Assembly: GCF_902706225.1 (NCBI RefSeq)
Contig: NZ_CACSKB010000041.1
Location: 1-34,776, forward strand
DNA length: 34,776 nt
Origin: Microbacterium sp. 18062
GTDB lineage: Bacteria; Actinomycetota; Actinomycetes; Actinomycetales; Microbacteriaceae
Reading direction: 5' to 3'
Within the stretch, counting starts at the first letter, position 1. Every line of letters starts with the position of its first letter. The notes below the pieces were generated by a model that saw only the letters and a program-made list of their open reading frames with translations, did not search any database and was not told where the DNA came from. The translations under genes and the position numbers were made by a program. Shown here piece after piece: positions 15,490 to 28,216 of this stretch.

Positions 15490-17481
15490 CTAGCGCCCGA
15501 GCGTCACGCGGACGATCTCGGCGATGCGCGGCGGCACGGTCTCGTCCTGCAGCGACGTCGTGTCGCCGAGCGGACGCCCGTCGACGAGGTCAACGAGCAG
15601 CCGTCGCATGATCTTGCCGCTGCGCGTCTTCGGCAGGTCCGGCACGGTGAACACGTACGTCGGCTGCGCGACCGGGCCGATCGTGGTGCGCACGTGCTGG
15701 CGCAGCTCCGCGGCATCCTCGGCGTTCGTGACGAATGCGGCGATCGCCTGCCCGGTCAGGTCGTCCGCGACGCCCACGACGGCGGCCTCGCCGACACTCG
15801 GATGCGCGACGAGGGCCGATTCGATCTCGATCGTCGACAGCCGGTGTCCCGAGACGTTGATCACGTCGTCGACGCGCCCGAGCACCCACAGGTCGCCGTC
15901 GTCGTCGAGCTTGGCCCCGTCGCCGGCGAGGAAGTATCCCTGTTGGGCGAAGCGCCGCCAGTACGAGTCCCGGTAGCGCTCGGGGTTGCCCCAGACCGTC
16001 CGCGACATGCCCGGCCACGTTCCGTCGACGACGAGCAGCCCTCCCCCGCCGGGTTCGACATCGACGCCGTCCGCGTCCACGACGCGTACGCGGAGCCCCG
16101 GCAGCGCGGTCAGCGCCGAGCCGGGCTTGAGCGTCGAGACGCCCGGGAGCGGCGCGGCGATCGCCGCGCCCGTCTCGGACTGCCACCAGGTGTCCACGAT
16201 CGGCGTCTCCCCGCGTCCGAGGTGCCGGTGGAACCACACCCACGCCTCGGGGTTGATCGCCTCGCCCACGGTGCCGAGCAGCCGCAGGCGCGACAGGTCG
16301 TGCGAGGCCGGCGGGCCGTCCGGGAAGCGGCTCTTCAGCGAACGGATGAGCGTCGGCGCCGTGTAGTAGGTCGTGACGCCGTAGCGCGCGAGGATCTCGA
16401 AGTGGCGCTCCCAGGTCGGGGTGTCCGGCGTGCCCTCGTAGAGCACGCTCGTCACGCCGTTCAGCAGCGGCCCGTACGTCTCGTAGCTGTGCGCGGTGAC
16501 CCACGCGAGGTCCGCCGTGCACCAGTAGACGTCGGTCTCGGGCTTGACGTCGAACACCGCCCAGTACGTCCAGGCGACGTGCGTCAGCCAGCCGCCGGTC
16601 GTGTGCACCAGTCCCTTGGGCTTTCCGGTGGTGCCGCTGGTGTAGATGATGAACAGCGGCGTCTCTGCGTCGAAGAACTCGGGTTCGTGCACGTCGGACG
16701 CGGCACCCACCGTCTCGTGCCACCAGAGGTCGCGGCCCTCCGTCCACGCGATGTCGGAGCCGGTGCGGCGAACGACGAGGACGTGCTCGATCGAGTCGAT
16801 GCCCTCGACGGCGGCGTCGGCCTGATGCTTGACCGGCACCGCCTTGCCGCGCCGGTACTGGCCGTCGGTCGTGACGAGCAGCTTCGCGCCGGTGTCCTCG
16901 ACGCGGAACCGCACGGCCTCGGCCGAGAAGCCGCCGAACACGAGCGAGTGGATGGCGCCGATGCGGGCCGTCGCGAGCTGGATGATGATCGTCTCGATGA
17001 GCACCGGCAGGTAGACCACGACCCGGTCTCCCTTGCCGATGCCGAGATCGAGGAGCGCGTTGGCCGTCTTCGCGACCTCACGCTGCAGCTCGGCGTACGT
17101 GATCGTGCGGCGGTCGCCGCTCTCGCCCTCGAAGTGGAACGCGACCCGATCGCCGTGGCCCGCCGCGACGTGCCGGTCGACGGCGTTGACCGAGGCGTTG
17201 AGCCTGCCGCCCGCGAACCACTGCGCGGCCGGCACCGAGTCACCGTCCGTCGGCGTCCACGTGTGCGCGGTGTGCCAGGGCTCCGCCCAGTCGAGGATGT
17301 CGGCGCGGTGGGTCCAGAACGTCTCCGGATCCTCGCCGGCGCGTTCCACCCACTCGCGCGCGATCCACTCGGGAGTGACATTCGCCTGGGCGGCGAAGGC
17401 GGCGGGCGGCGGGAAGGTTCGCCGTTCGTCGGCGAGGCTGCGGATGGTGTCGTCGTGCGCGATGTTCGTGGGCGTGCTCAT
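15490..17481 (-). CDS. acs: Acetyl-CoA synthetase (AMP-forming)
   Basis: The protein has 663 residues, the normal length for the family. It activates acetate to acetyl-AMP and then acetyl-CoA in the cytoplasm. Visible motifs are the P-loop YTSGTTGKPKG (280-290), DTWWQSETGA, the hinge region VLGRVDDVINVSGHRLSTIEIE and the C-terminal lysine K623 in RSGKIMRR, the residue that is reversibly acetylated in Acs enzymes. The ATG at 17481 has GGAAGAAG directly upstream; an upstream in-frame ATG at 17532 lacks homology. It is divergent from the DUF4921 gene, with 101 bp between starts, where three GTGAC repeats (17543, 17553, 17567) could be regulator half-sites. Confidence 0.96.
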   Translation of the reverse strand: MSTPTNIAHDDTIRSLADERRTFPPPAAFAAQANVTPEWIAREWVERAGEDPETFWTHRADILDWAEPWHTAHTWTPTDGDSVPAAQWFAGGRLNASVNAVDRHVAAGHGDRVAFHFEGESGDRRTITYAELQREVAKTANALLDLGIGKGDRVVVYLPVLIETIIIQLATARIGAIHSLVFGGFSAEAVRFRVEDTGAKLLVTTDGQYRRGKAVPVKHQADAAVEGIDSIEHVLVVRRTGSDIAWTEGRDLWWHETVGAASDVHEPEFFDAETPLFIIYTSGTTGKPKGLVHTTGGWLTHVAWTYWAVFDVKPETDVYWCTADLAWVTAHSYETYGPLLNGVTSVLYEGTPDTPTWERHFEILARYGVTTYYTAPTLIRSLKSRFPDGPPASHDLSRLRLLGTVGEAINPEAWVWFHRHLGRGETPIVDTWWQSETGAAIAAPLPGVSTLKPGSALTALPGLRVRVVDADGVDVEPGGGGLLVVDGTWPGMSRTVWGNPERYRDSYWRRFAQQGYFLAGDGAKLDDDGDLWVLGRVDDVINVSGHRLSTIEIESALVAHPSVGEAAVVGVADDLTGQAIAAFVTNAEDAAELRQHVRTTIGPVAQPTYVFTVPDLPKTRSGKIMRRLLVDLVDGRPLGDTTSLQDETVPPRIAEIVRVTLGR

Positions 17482-17582
17482 ACTTCTTCCGGTCGGGTCG
17501 TGCTTACAGCATCCGTGCTGCTGCGCCGCCACGCCAAAACCGGTGACGACGTGTGACGGGACGCGCGTGACACGATGAGGGG

Positions 17583-18863
17583 ATGAGCGACACGTCCCCT
17601 CTGGTCCGGCTGGCCGACGGCACGGTCAAACAAGTGGGCCCGTTGACGGGAACCCGGGTATGGACCGTGCCGGGCCGGGCGGACCGTCCGCTCGGGATGG
17701 ACCGTGGCGCTCCGCGCCCGCTCGCCGAGGGCGAGGCCACCCGGCTCTGCGCGTTCTGCGAGGATCGGCACCTCGAGACCACGCCCGAGAAGGCGCGTCT
17801 CGTGGGTCCGTCGTTCGAGGAGCTCCGCCGCGTGCCGCCGCGTGCCCTCTCCGACACGGTGGCGCGGTTTCGCCGCTTCGGGAACCTGTTCGAGATCGTC
17901 TCAGCCGAGTACTGGCGGGAGAACCACGGGTTCCGGCAGCCGCCATCGATCGTCGACTGGGCGCGCGCATACCTGGAGGACCCGGAGGGACGCGCGCATC
18001 TCGAGCGGCTGGCCGCGGTGCGCGCGACGGCGTCCGGCGTGCCGCAGAGCCTGGAGGAGCACGCGCTCGACCTGCTCGGCGGCTCGCACGACGTGATCGT
18101 GGCGCGCCGTCACGTGGTCGACGGCGCGACGACCGATGACCAGCTCGTCTCGTCGGGAATGCTGACACCCGATGAACACGCGGCGTATCTCGGCTTCAGC
18201 GCACGCTCCCTCCGCGAGATCGCGGAGGGACAGCCGCATGCCGCCTACGTCGGGGTGTTCCAGAACTGGCTGCGGCCGGCAGGGGCCTCGTTCGAGCACC
18301 TCCACAAACAGCTCGTCGCGATCGATGAGCACGGGCCGCAGGTCGACCGTGAGCTCCGGCTGCTCGCCGGCGATCGCTGGCTGTACCAGCACGCGATCGC
18401 CGACGTCGCGGTGCGGGAGGGGCTCGTCGTCGCGGCGAACGACGGCGCCGTCGCGTTCGCGGGTGTGGGACACCGCTACCCCGCGTTCGAGGTGTACTCG
18501 ACGGCGGAGGCGAACCTGCCGCACGAGCATGCCCCCGAGGGGGTGCGCGCGGTGTCCGACCTCGTGCACGCGCTGCACGCGGCGACCGGCGTGCACGTGC
18601 CGACCAACGAGGAGTGGCACTATCGGCCTCCGCGGGCACCGTGGCCGATGCCGTGGCGGATCGTGCTCAAGTGGCGCATCTCGACCCCCGCCGGGTTCGA
18701 GGGGGGAACGAAGATCCACGTGAACACGATCGACCCGTGGTCATTGCGGTCCCGGGCCATCGCATCGCTCGAGCGGCTACGCTCCGAGGGGCGGCTGGCC
18801 GGCGGCATCAGCATCGGCGAGGAATGCCGACCGGGCGACGCGCGGCTGCGCTACGCCGGGTGA
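17583..18863 (+). CDS. DUF4921 family protein (HIT/GalT-like fold)
   Basis: The protein has 426 residues. It has a GalT-like layout: a CAFC Cys pair (C56, C59) near the N terminus, a long middle region, and FEHLHKQL (H239, H241) resembling the HxH active site of histidine-triad nucleotidyltransferases. Later conserved-looking blocks are NEEWHYRPPRAPWPMPWRI and GGTKIHVNTIDP. A role as a nucleotidyl- or phosphoryl-transferase is inferred from the fold resemblance, and no substrate is known. The ATG is 6 nt after CACGAT (leaderless type). Confidence 0.8.
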   Translation: MSDTSPLVRLADGTVKQVGPLTGTRVWTVPGRADRPLGMDRGAPRPLAEGEATRLCAFCEDRHLETTPEKARLVGPSFEELRRVPPRALSDTVARFRRFGNLFEIVSAEYWRENHGFRQPPSIVDWARAYLEDPEGRAHLERLAAVRATASGVPQSLEEHALDLLGGSHDVIVARRHVVDGATTDDQLVSSGMLTPDEHAAYLGFSARSLREIAEGQPHAAYVGVFQNWLRPAGASFEHLHKQLVAIDEHGPQVDRELRLLAGDRWLYQHAIADVAVREGLVVAANDGAVAFAGVGHRYPAFEVYSTAEANLPHEHAPEGVRAVSDLVHALHAATGVHVPTNEEWHYRPPRAPWPMPWRIVLKWRISTPAGFEGGTKIHVNTIDPWSLRSRAIASLERLRSEGRLAGGISIGEECRPGDARLRYAG

Positions 18864-18913
18864 GCGGGCGATCCATGCCGACAACGTGGCTCATGGGCTC
18901 ATACGCTGTCGTC

Positions 18914-19165
18914 ATGACCGCACACCGCGTGACCGCCCCAGACCTCTCGTCCGGCGAGAAGCCGAAGGGACCGGCATCCTACTTCCCCAGCATCGAGAAG
19001 ACCTACGGCCGACCCGTGCAGGACTGGCTCGACCTGGCCGTCGATGAGCTCGATGCCGGCAAGCCCCACATGGAAGTCGTCGGCTGGCTGAAGTCCGAGC
19101 ACGGGCTCGGGCACGGTCACGCGAATGCGATCGTCGCCTACGCGAAGGCGAAGCTCGCCGAATAG
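18914..19165 (+). CDS. DUF4287 domain protein
   Basis: The protein has 83 residues. The core SYFPSIEKTYGRPVQDWLDLA followed by MEVVGWLKSEHGLGHGHANAI matches the DUF4287 module of small actinobacterial proteins, in which a Tyr-Gly-Arg turn and a Gly-His-Gly-His-Ala-Asn motif are conserved. The biochemical role is unknown. The ATG at 18914 lies 6 nt after TACGCT (leaderless type). It stands alone, 50 bp after the DUF4921 stop. Confidence 0.85.
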   Translation: MTAHRVTAPDLSSGEKPKGPASYFPSIEKTYGRPVQDWLDLAVDELDAGKPHMEVVGWLKSEHGLGHGHANAIVAYAKAKLAE

Positions 19166-19290
19166 GCGTGAAAGGCGCTCGGCCCGTTCGAGGATGCGGT
19201 CAGGCACGGGCGCTCCCTCCATCGCGGGACGGATGCGCTTCCCACCCGCGGCGGAAACGCGTCGCATACGCCCTCCGTAGGCTCGAGCCC

Positions 19291-19455
19291 ATGAGCGAAC
19301 GAAAGCGGAATCCGAACTGGTGGCTTGGTCTCATCGTCGGCGTCTTCGCCCTCGCGGTCGTCGGCCTCATGTGGGAGGAGTGGATACCCGCCGCAATCCT
19401 CGCGGTCGGGATCGGGGTCGTCGCGGCCGTCATCTTCCCGAGGCGAACGTCGTAG
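19291..19455 (+). CDS. Small membrane protein (54 aa)
   Basis: The protein has 54 residues. A basic N terminus (SERKRNPNWW) is followed by a transmembrane helix (LGLIVGVFALAVVGLMW), a short EEWIP turn, a second helix (AAILAVGIGVVAAVIF) and a basic end (PRRTS). No family is recognised. The ATG is 7 nt after TAGGCT (leaderless type), which supports expression. Confidence 0.68.
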   Translation: MSERKRNPNWWLGLIVGVFALAVVGLMWEEWIPAAILAVGIGVVAAVIFPRRTS

Positions 19456-19560
19456 CTCGTCGCGCACTGCCGCACGCACGTGTGAACAAGACGTGGGTGG
19501 ACACGACAAGGGTCCTGGCCGCTCGCTCATGTCGAGCGATCCGTCAGGGGCCCTCGAACG

Positions 19561-19579
19561 TCAGGATTGCCGATCCTGA
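19561..19579 (-). terminator. Hairpin downstream of nrdF
   Basis: TCAGGAT-TGCCG-ATCCTGA, a perfect 7-bp stem with a 5-nt loop, begins 9 nt after the nrdF stop on the minus strand. It has no clear U-tract. Confidence 0.45.
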
Positions 19580-19588
19580 TCAGTGTTC

Positions 19589-22756
<3,168 letters not shown>

Positions 22757-22775
<19 letters not shown>

Positions 22776-23236
22776 CGTTCCAATCCTTCGCTGATGCGTT
22801 CGACGTCTTCTGGCGTGCCGAAAAGTTCGAGCCGGTACAGGTGCGGCACACGGCACTTGCGGCTGACGATGTCTCCGGCGAGGCAGTATGCCTCGCCGAA
22901 GTTGGTGTTCCCGGCGGAGATGACTCCCCGGATGAGGCGCCGGTTGTCCTCGCCGTTGAGGAACCGGATCACCTGCTTCGGAACCGCGCCCTTCTCCTCG
23001 CCTCGTCCTTGACCTCCCCCATAGGTGGGGGTGACCAGGACGTACGGCTCATCGATGACGGGCATCGACTCGGTCGGGCGGAGCGGGATCCGTATCGCCC
23101 GCATCCCGAGCTTCTCGATGAAATGCGCCGTGTTGCCCGACACGCTCGAGAAGTACACCAGGAGCGGCGCGGCGGGGCGGTCGCTCCGACCGGAGGAGGC
23201 AACCGCGCCGATCTGATCTGCGACAGCGGTTGCCAT
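22757..23236 (-). CDS. nrdI: NrdI flavodoxin-like protein
   Basis: The protein has 159 residues. NrdI reduces oxygen for assembly of the Mn(III)2-tyrosyl radical cofactor of NrdF. The flavin-binding pattern is present: [27 protein letters not shown] and [15 protein letters not shown], followed by [13 protein letters not shown]. An N-terminal extension of about 23 residues precedes the fold. The ATG lies 3 nt after the nrdH stop, and the 3' end overlaps nrdE. Confidence 0.95.
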
Positions 23237-23239
23237 CGG

Positions 23240-23473
23240 TCAGACCAGGCGAGAGGCCAGCTCGTCGATCTTGTCAGGGCGGAAGCCGGACCAGTGGTCC
23301 TCGTCCGTGATCACGACGGGCGCCTGCAGGTAGCCGAGGGCCTTGACCTGCTCGAGCGCGTCGGCGTCCTGCGACAGGTCCAGGACGTCGTATTCGATGC
23401 CCTTGGAGTCCAGCGCGCGGTAGGTGGCGGTGCACTGCACGCAGGAAGGCTTGGTGTAGACGGTGATTGCCAT
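23240..23473 (-). CDS. nrdH: NrdH glutaredoxin-like electron donor
   Basis: The protein has 77 residues. The redox motif CVQC is at positions 11-14 after YTKPS, followed by APVVITDEDHWSGFRPDKI, in which WSGFRPD is characteristic of NrdH proteins reduced by thioredoxin reductase. It supplies electrons to NrdE. It is the first gene of the operon. GGGGAGAAGAG lies upstream of its ATG, and a leader of about 60 nt separates it from the candidate promoter. Confidence 0.96.
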   Translation of the reverse strand: MAITVYTKPSCVQCTATYRALDSKGIEYDVLDLSQDADALEQVKALGYLQAPVVITDEDHWSGFRPDKIDELASRLV

Positions 23474-23535
23474 GTTGACCGCTCTTCTCCCCTCAAATCG
23501 GTTGGATTCCCGGCTGTGGTGCCGCCGGGACCTTA

Positions 23536-23551
23536 ATACTACATATGGGTA
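23536..23551. promoter_or_regulatory. Candidate NrdR box 1 overlapping the nrdH -10
   Basis: ATACTACATATGGGTA matches the NrdR consensus acaCwAtATaTwGtgt at 10 of 16 positions. On the minus strand TAGTAT (23541-23536) within it is a plausible nrdH -10 box. Box 2 starts exactly 32 bp away. Confidence 0.5.
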
Positions 23552-23567
23552 CGGACATCAGGAAGCA

Positions 23568-23583
23568 CCACAAGGGGTAGTAG
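23568..23583. promoter_or_regulatory. Candidate NrdR box 2
   Basis: CCACAAGGGGTAGTAG matches the NrdR consensus at about 9 of 16 positions, mainly in the outer core. The 32-bp phase relative to box 1 is that of known NrdR box pairs. Confidence 0.4.
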
Positions 23584-23597
23584 TTACATCCGTGTGA

Positions 23598-23726
23598 TTT
23601 TCCACCGTTGTCCCCATGTACAACACAGGTTCTCCACCGTTTCATCCACAGGTCGCGGCGTGTTCCCCAACCTGAAAAAAGCCTGGATCGCGGGCGATTC
23701 GCGCCATGGCCGGCGAGTCATCCACA
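23598..23726. promoter_or_regulatory. Cluster of DnaA-box-like sequences upstream of nrdHIEF
   Basis: Within the 374-bp gap 23474-23847 there are two exact YYRTCCACA sites (TCATCCACA at 23642-23650 and 23718-23726) and three near matches (TTTTCCACC at 23598, TTGTCCCCA at 23608, TTCTCCACC at 23630), all on the plus strand. The rest of the gap holds the candidate NrdR boxes, the nrdH leader and the MFS promoter; no gene is visible in it. Confidence 0.5.
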
Positions 23727-23847
23727 GGCGCCACGGTAGACGGGGGTTCCGACACGCCGATTCCGGCCGTGCACGACCCGACGGCGTGTCGCGGACTCCT
23801 GCACCCGCGACCGCCACCGCACCACACTGCCGCGATACCGTTGACCG

Positions 23848-25053
23848 GTGGCGGGCTATCGGGACCTCTTACGCACTCCGGGAGTCGGGCGCATCATCGC
23901 CGCACAGCTGACGGCTCGCTTCCCCAACGGCATGACGAGCCTCGCCGTCCTGCTCCACATCGAGCACGTCACGGGCTCGTACGGCGCCGCCGGCCTCGTG
24001 CTCGCCGCGACATCGGTCGGCCAGGCGATCGCGGGCCCCGTGACCAGTCGATGGATGGGCCTGTGGGGGATGCGAAAGGTCATCTCCCTCACGATGGTCG
24101 TCTGCGCGATCGCCATCACCACGATGGCCCTCGTCGACATGGTCCTCCCCGCCTACATCGCGCTCGGTCTCATCGCGGGACTGTCCACGCCGCCCATCCA
24201 GTCGGCCGCACGCACGATCTACCCCAAGCTCGTCAACTCGCGCCAGCTCGCCCCTCTCTACTCGCTGGACGCATCGTTGCAGGAGATCATCTGGATCCTC
24301 GCTCCCGTCGTCATCACGTTCGTCGCGACGCAGGTCGGCACGTGGGAGGCGCTGATCCTCATCGTCGTGATCCTGATCGTCGGCGGCACCTGGTTCGTGG
24401 CCTCCCCCGAGGTCGGGCGCGTCCGCATCCCGCGCAGCAAGCGCCGCTTCGGCAAGGTGCTCGCCCGCCCCGCCGTGCTCCTGGCCACGATCGTCGGCTT
24501 CCTCCTCATCGGCGCATGCTCCGCGGTGGAGGCCGGCGTCGTGGCGACATTCGGTCACGGCGGGCTGGAGGCAGGACTCGTCCTGGCCGTCTTCTCCGTC
24601 GGCAGCCTCGCCGGCGGCCTGTCGTTCGGCCACATCCCGATCGGCCCGTGGGCGATGGCCCGACGGATGGGGATCGTCGCGGTCGGCCTCACGCTGACGA
24701 TCGCATCCCTCGACGTGTGGTGGCTGAGCGGCACCCTCTTCTTCGCGGGCATCGGCATCGCCCCGGCACTCGCGGTGCTGTTCGCCATGACCTCGGCCAG
24801 CGTCAAGTTCAGCGATACCGCGGAGGCGTACGGCTGGATCGGCACGGGGCAGCTCATCGGCGCCGCGGCCGGATCCGCGGTGGCCGGCTTCCTCATCGAC
24901 GGCGTCGGGCCGCAGGGCGCCTACGTCGCCGCCGCGATCTTCGCCGCGGCCGGCGCCCTCGTCGCCGTCGCCTGCGTGCGGGCGTTCCCCGATCTCCGGC
25001 ACCGCGACCCGAGCCCCCTCCCCGACACGGAGCCCACGCCCGTCATCACCTGA
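23848..25053 (+). CDS. MFS transporter
   Basis: The protein has 401 residues with about 12 hydrophobic segments arranged as two six-helix halves around a basic central loop (VRIPRSKRRFGK, about 192-203). Features of the major facilitator superfamily include SRWMGLWGMRKV after helix 2 and FLIDGVGPQGAY near helix 11. The sequence is of the general efflux type often found in actinobacteria; the substrate is unknown. The GTG at 23848 lies 6 nt after TACCGT (leaderless type). Confidence 0.85.
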   Translation: MAGYRDLLRTPGVGRIIAAQLTARFPNGMTSLAVLLHIEHVTGSYGAAGLVLAATSVGQAIAGPVTSRWMGLWGMRKVISLTMVVCAIAITTMALVDMVLPAYIALGLIAGLSTPPIQSAARTIYPKLVNSRQLAPLYSLDASLQEIIWILAPVVITFVATQVGTWEALILIVVILIVGGTWFVASPEVGRVRIPRSKRRFGKVLARPAVLLATIVGFLLIGACSAVEAGVVATFGHGGLEAGLVLAVFSVGSLAGGLSFGHIPIGPWAMARRMGIVAVGLTLTIASLDVWWLSGTLFFAGIGIAPALAVLFAMTSASVKFSDTAEAYGWIGTGQLIGAAAGSAVAGFLIDGVGPQGAYVAAAIFAAAGALVAVACVRAFPDLRHRDPSPLPDTEPTPVIT

Positions 25054-25088
25054 TGCGAGAGACTCCCCCACCGATACCCGGAAGGGAC

Positions 25089-25159
25089 CGCGAGACTGCA
25101 CCGACGCGCCGAGACTGTGGGGTTGCCCCGCTGTCTCGGCGCCACACTGCAGTCTCGCG
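25089..25159. repeat. Long multi-part palindrome between MFS and hydrolase genes
   Basis: Outer arms 25089-25100/25148-25159 (12 bp, perfect), a symmetric 5-nt internal loop, middle arms 25106-25115/25133-25142 (10 bp, perfect) and an inner GGGG/CCCC pair around TTG. As RNA it would be one 71-nt hairpin. It starts 36 nt after the MFS stop and may be its terminator. Confidence 0.85.
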
Positions 25160-25277
25160 CGGGACAGGGTTGAACACCCCCTTACGGACACGAGAAATCT
25201 GCCCCGCCTCCTCTGGAGGCGTCACGGAGGGCAATACGGCGGACCTCGGCGTCGGCGTTCGGCTCTACGCTCGACGT

Positions 25278-26036
25278 ATGCCCGCATCCGTCGTCCTCCC
25301 CCGGCTCGCCTGGGGCGATCCCGCAGCCGACAGACACGCCCTGCTGCTCCACGGACTCGGCTCCTCCGGCGCGCTCATGTGGCGCTTCGGCATCGCTCTC
25401 GCCGATGCCGGGTGGTACGCCGTGGCCGTCGACCTCCGCGGGCACGGCTCGGCCCCGCGCGCACTCGACTACTCGATCCCCGCCTACGCCGCCGACGCGG
25501 CCGCCACCGTTCCCGCGCACCGCGGGGCCTGGGATCTCGTGCTCGGCCACTCCCTCGGCGGCGCCGCGGCGACGCTCGCGGCCGCCGATCGACCGGACTG
25601 GGCACGGCGACTGGTGCTCGTCGACCCCGCCCTCCACCTCCTGCCCGCCGATCGCGAGATCGTCCGCACCAGCCAGGAGTCCTCGTTCGCCGACCCCTCG
25701 ATCGAGGCGGTACGCGACCAGCATCCGCACTGGCATCCGCAGGACGTCGAGCTGAAGGCCATCGCGGCCCAGCAGGCGAGCCGGTGGGCCGTCGAGCAGA
25801 CCAGCAGCCAGAACCCGGACTGGGATGTCCGGGACGCCGCGGCACGACTCGCCCTGCCCACGCACGTGATCGGATCCGACCCCGACGTCTACAGCCTGTT
25901 CACCGGCGACACCGCCGTCGACGTGCTCGCCGCGAACCCGCGCATCACGATGTCGGTCGTCGCCGGCGCCGGGCACTCGCCGCACCGCGACCGCCCAGAC
26001 GCGACCGTGGCGGTGCTCCTCGGGACGCTGTCATGA
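25278..26036 (+). CDS. Alpha/beta hydrolase
   Basis: The protein has 252 residues. It shows the fold's main elements: the oxyanion loop LLLHGLGSSG (about 22-31), VDLRGHGSA, the nucleophile elbow GHSLGG (Ser92), and the late GAGHSPHRDRP with the catalytic His. The acid is probably an Asp in VIGSDPDVYS. The substrate is not deducible. The ATG at 25278 is 6 nt after TACGCT (leaderless). The TGA overlaps the next ATG as ATGA, so it is translationally coupled to the acyl-CoA dehydrogenase-like gene. Confidence 0.87.
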   Translation: MPASVVLPRLAWGDPAADRHALLLHGLGSSGALMWRFGIALADAGWYAVAVDLRGHGSAPRALDYSIPAYAADAAATVPAHRGAWDLVLGHSLGGAAATLAAADRPDWARRLVLVDPALHLLPADREIVRTSQESSFADPSIEAVRDQHPHWHPQDVELKAIAAQQASRWAVEQTSSQNPDWDVRDAAARLALPTHVIGSDPDVYSLFTGDTAVDVLAANPRITMSVVAGAGHSPHRDRPDATVAVLLGTLS

Positions 26037-27190
26037 CCTTCGAGGTGGAGCAGTACCTTCCCGATGCGCTCCTCGAGAGGATCCGCGGGCGCGCGGCGGA
26101 CGTCGACCGCGACAACGCGTTCCCGCACGACGACCTCGACGATCTGCGCGCAGCCGGGTACCTCTCGATCCTCGTCCCGGCCGACCGCGGCGGCAGCGGG
26201 CTGAGCCTCGCCCAGGCCTCGCAGCTGCAGCAGCGCCTCGCGACCGCCTCTCCCGCGACGGCGCTCGCGGTCAACATGCATCTCGTGTGGACCGGTGTCG
26301 CCAAGGTGCTGCGCGATCGCGGGATCGACGACCTCGCCTTCGTACAGACCGGGGCCGCCGCGGGCGAGATCTTCGCATTCGGCATCAGCGAGGCCGGCAA
26401 CGACCTCGTGCTCTTCGGCAGCGACACGGATGCGGCGCCCCGCGCCGACGGCTCGTACGCGTTCACCGGCACCAAGATCTTCACCTCGCTCGCGCCGGTG
26501 TGGACACAGCTCGGACTCCACGGGCTCGACACCGCGTCGCCCGATGGCCCGCGCATGGTCTACGGGTTCGTGCCGCGCAGCGACGCGGTCCTCACGCGGG
26601 ACGACTGGGACACCGTCGGCATGCGCGGCACGCAGTCGCGCACGACCGAGCTCCACGGCGCCGTGGCGCCGGCGGATCGCGTCGTGCGCCGCATAGCGCC
26701 GGGGCCGAGCCCCGATCCGATCGTCTTCGGAATCTTCAGCGTGTTCGAGATCCTGCTCGCCTCGGTGTACACCGGTGTCGCCCGCCGCGCCCTCGATCTC
26801 GCCGTCGAGGCCGCGAGGTCGCGTCGTTCGAAGAGGACCGGTGCCGCCTACAGCCAGGATGCCGACATCCGCTGGCGTATCGCGGACATCGTGCTGGCCT
26901 ACGACGCCCTGGGCCCGCAGCTGGCCGCTCTGGCCGACGACGTCGATGCGCAGACCGACCACGGCGGACGCTGGTTCTCCTTGCTCTCCGGCCTCAAGCA
27001 TCGCGCGACCACGACCGCCAAGCGGATCGTGGACGAGGCGATCCTCGTGGCCGGCGGCTCCGCATACTTCGCCGACCACGAGCTCGGTCGCCTCTACCGC
27101 GACGTGCTGGCCGGCCTCTTCCACCCCTCCGATCCGGAGTCGGCGCACGCGGCAGCGGCGACCGCCTGGCTCGGCCCCCTCGAGAACTAG
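26033..27190 (+). CDS. Acyl-CoA dehydrogenase family protein
   Basis: The protein has 385 residues. An all-alpha N-terminal domain (LRAAGYLSILVPADRGGSGLSL, LATASPATALAVNMHL) leads into the flavin-binding beta domain (FGISEAG, FTGTKIFTSLAP, WDTVGMRGTQSRTTEL), then a C-terminal helical domain (SVYTGVARRALDLAVEAARS) and AGGSAYFADHELGRLYRD near the end. This is the pattern of FAD-dependent acyl-CoA dehydrogenases and related flavin monooxygenases. No catalytic Glu could be assigned with confidence. It is second in a hydrolase-dehydrogenase-aldo/keto reductase operon. Confidence 0.87.
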   Translation: MTFEVEQYLPDALLERIRGRAADVDRDNAFPHDDLDDLRAAGYLSILVPADRGGSGLSLAQASQLQQRLATASPATALAVNMHLVWTGVAKVLRDRGIDDLAFVQTGAAAGEIFAFGISEAGNDLVLFGSDTDAAPRADGSYAFTGTKIFTSLAPVWTQLGLHGLDTASPDGPRMVYGFVPRSDAVLTRDDWDTVGMRGTQSRTTELHGAVAPADRVVRRIAPGPSPDPIVFGIFSVFEILLASVYTGVARRALDLAVEAARSRRSKRTGAAYSQDADIRWRIADIVLAYDALGPQLAALADDVDAQTDHGGRWFSLLSGLKHRATTTAKRIVDEAILVAGGSAYFADHELGRLYRDVLAGLFHPSDPESAHAAAATAWLGPLEN

Positions 27191-27199
27191 GAGTCGCAC

Positions 27200-28204
<1,005 letters not shown>

Positions 28205-28216
28205 CGGCGGAGGCCG

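Noticed and set aside
23598..23726. Chromosomal replication origin
   Set aside because: Only two exact DnaA boxes, no AT-rich unwinding region and no dnaA, dnaN or gyrB nearby. A regulatory role for nrdHIEF is simpler.
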